From positions 1 to 61,879 of the forward strand of contig JAGNZZ010000012.1 of NCBI GenBank assembly GCA_017984135.1: DNA of 61,879 bases. The letters run 5' to 3'. The notes beneath the pieces were generated by a model. That model had not been told where the DNA came from, did not search any database, and saw only the letters and a list, made by a program, of their open reading frames with translations. Both the position numbers and the translations under genes were made by a program. The first letter of the stretch is position 1, and each line of letters opens with the position of its first letter. This document shows positions 61,665 through 61,879 of this stretch, piece after piece. Source of the stretch: Chitinophagales bacterium (GTDB taxonomy: Bacteria; Bacteroidota; Bacteroidia; Chitinophagales; JADIYW01).

Positions 61665-61879
61665 TTTATACTTTTTTTTTGTTCTCCTGCCTTAGGTTTG
61701 CCCTGCCTTTTTTGATTTGTAACCAACAAACCTCTTACCCACATAGCCACGCTTTAGCTATACACTTGCCAATGGCTGGGAGATGTACACAAAAGCAAAA
61801 ATAAATCATAATTAAGTTGCGATATTAAAATAAAATTATTAAATTAGCAGTAAAATTAAACTATGATTAAATTATATAT
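61665..61879. other. 215-bp right-edge region, unassigned
   Basis: A weak AT-rich hairpin (61657-61662 with 61670-61675) plus T-run follows the radical-SAM gene. 61690-61795 is visibly richer in GC than its surroundings (GCCTTAGGTTTGCCCTGCC, CCAATGGCTGGG) and may be a repeat or mobile-element remnant. An ATG at 61863 could start a further plus-strand gene that runs off the edge. Confidence 0.4.

Overview
The window looks like a chromosomal segment of a low-GC member of the Bacteroidota, probably of a Chitinophagales or Saprospira-like lineage. The evidence is the repeated Bacteroidota promoter box TAnnTTTG, the lack of Shine-Dalgarno sites, a PorP/SprF protein beside a very large secreted protein with a gliding-motility (type IX secretion) C-terminal domain, an IPExxxVDY protein next to pyruvate kinase, and the protein families present. 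No rRNA, insertion sequence, prophage or CRISPR array is visible. There is one tRNA (Leu, anticodon CAA). Species-level placement cannot be made from the sequence by eye.

Layout. 1-9.6 kb: mostly minus-strand genes (a partial HExxH peptidase-like gene, acyltransferase, M16 protease, MFS transporter, MaoC-like hydratase, small membrane protein, penicillin-acylase family hydrolase). 9.6-20.7 kb: plus-strand housekeeping genes (PolX-like, DUF1573 lipoprotein, UbiA-type prenyltransferase, RuvX, peptide deformylase, M20 peptidase, DnaG, RseP, tRNA-Leu), with a small DUF4258/YgiT toxin-antitoxin-like pair inserted behind the M20 gene. 20.8-26.8 kb: an outer-membrane barrel, then minus-strand purC-hemB, a phospholipase-C-like lipoprotein and a DUF885 protein. 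27.0-35.5 kb: amino-acid biosynthesis, hisGDCB followed by trpEGDC. The trp genes are preceded by a leader peptide with three consecutive Trp codons and mutually exclusive hairpins, a classical attenuator. 35.5-43.8 kb: small secreted protein, pyk, IPExxxVDY, acpP-fabF-rnc, a UbiB-type kinase and a PorP-OmpA fusion. 43.9-50.5 kb: a 1259-residue secreted protein, prfC, a thioesterase and a small gene made of eleven copies of an 8-residue repeat.

50.9-61.7 kb is the accessory region and the best candidate for an undescribed system. A helical protein of unknown function is followed by two methyltransferase-UbiA prenyltransferase cassettes facing each other tail to tail, then four tandem paralogous PhyH-like Fe(II)/2-oxoglutarate oxygenases and a radical-SAM protein whose cysteine-rich SPASM/twitch-like segment lies in front of the radical-SAM core. 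The set suggests synthesis and oxidative tailoring of a prenylated or isoprenoid-linked small molecule, or of a surface glycan. The product is unknown and the cluster may continue past the right edge.

A second theme is gene expression: at several genes (left-edge peptidase, polX, hisG, trp leader) the TAnnTTTG box ends exactly four bases before the ATG, which predicts leaderless transcripts.
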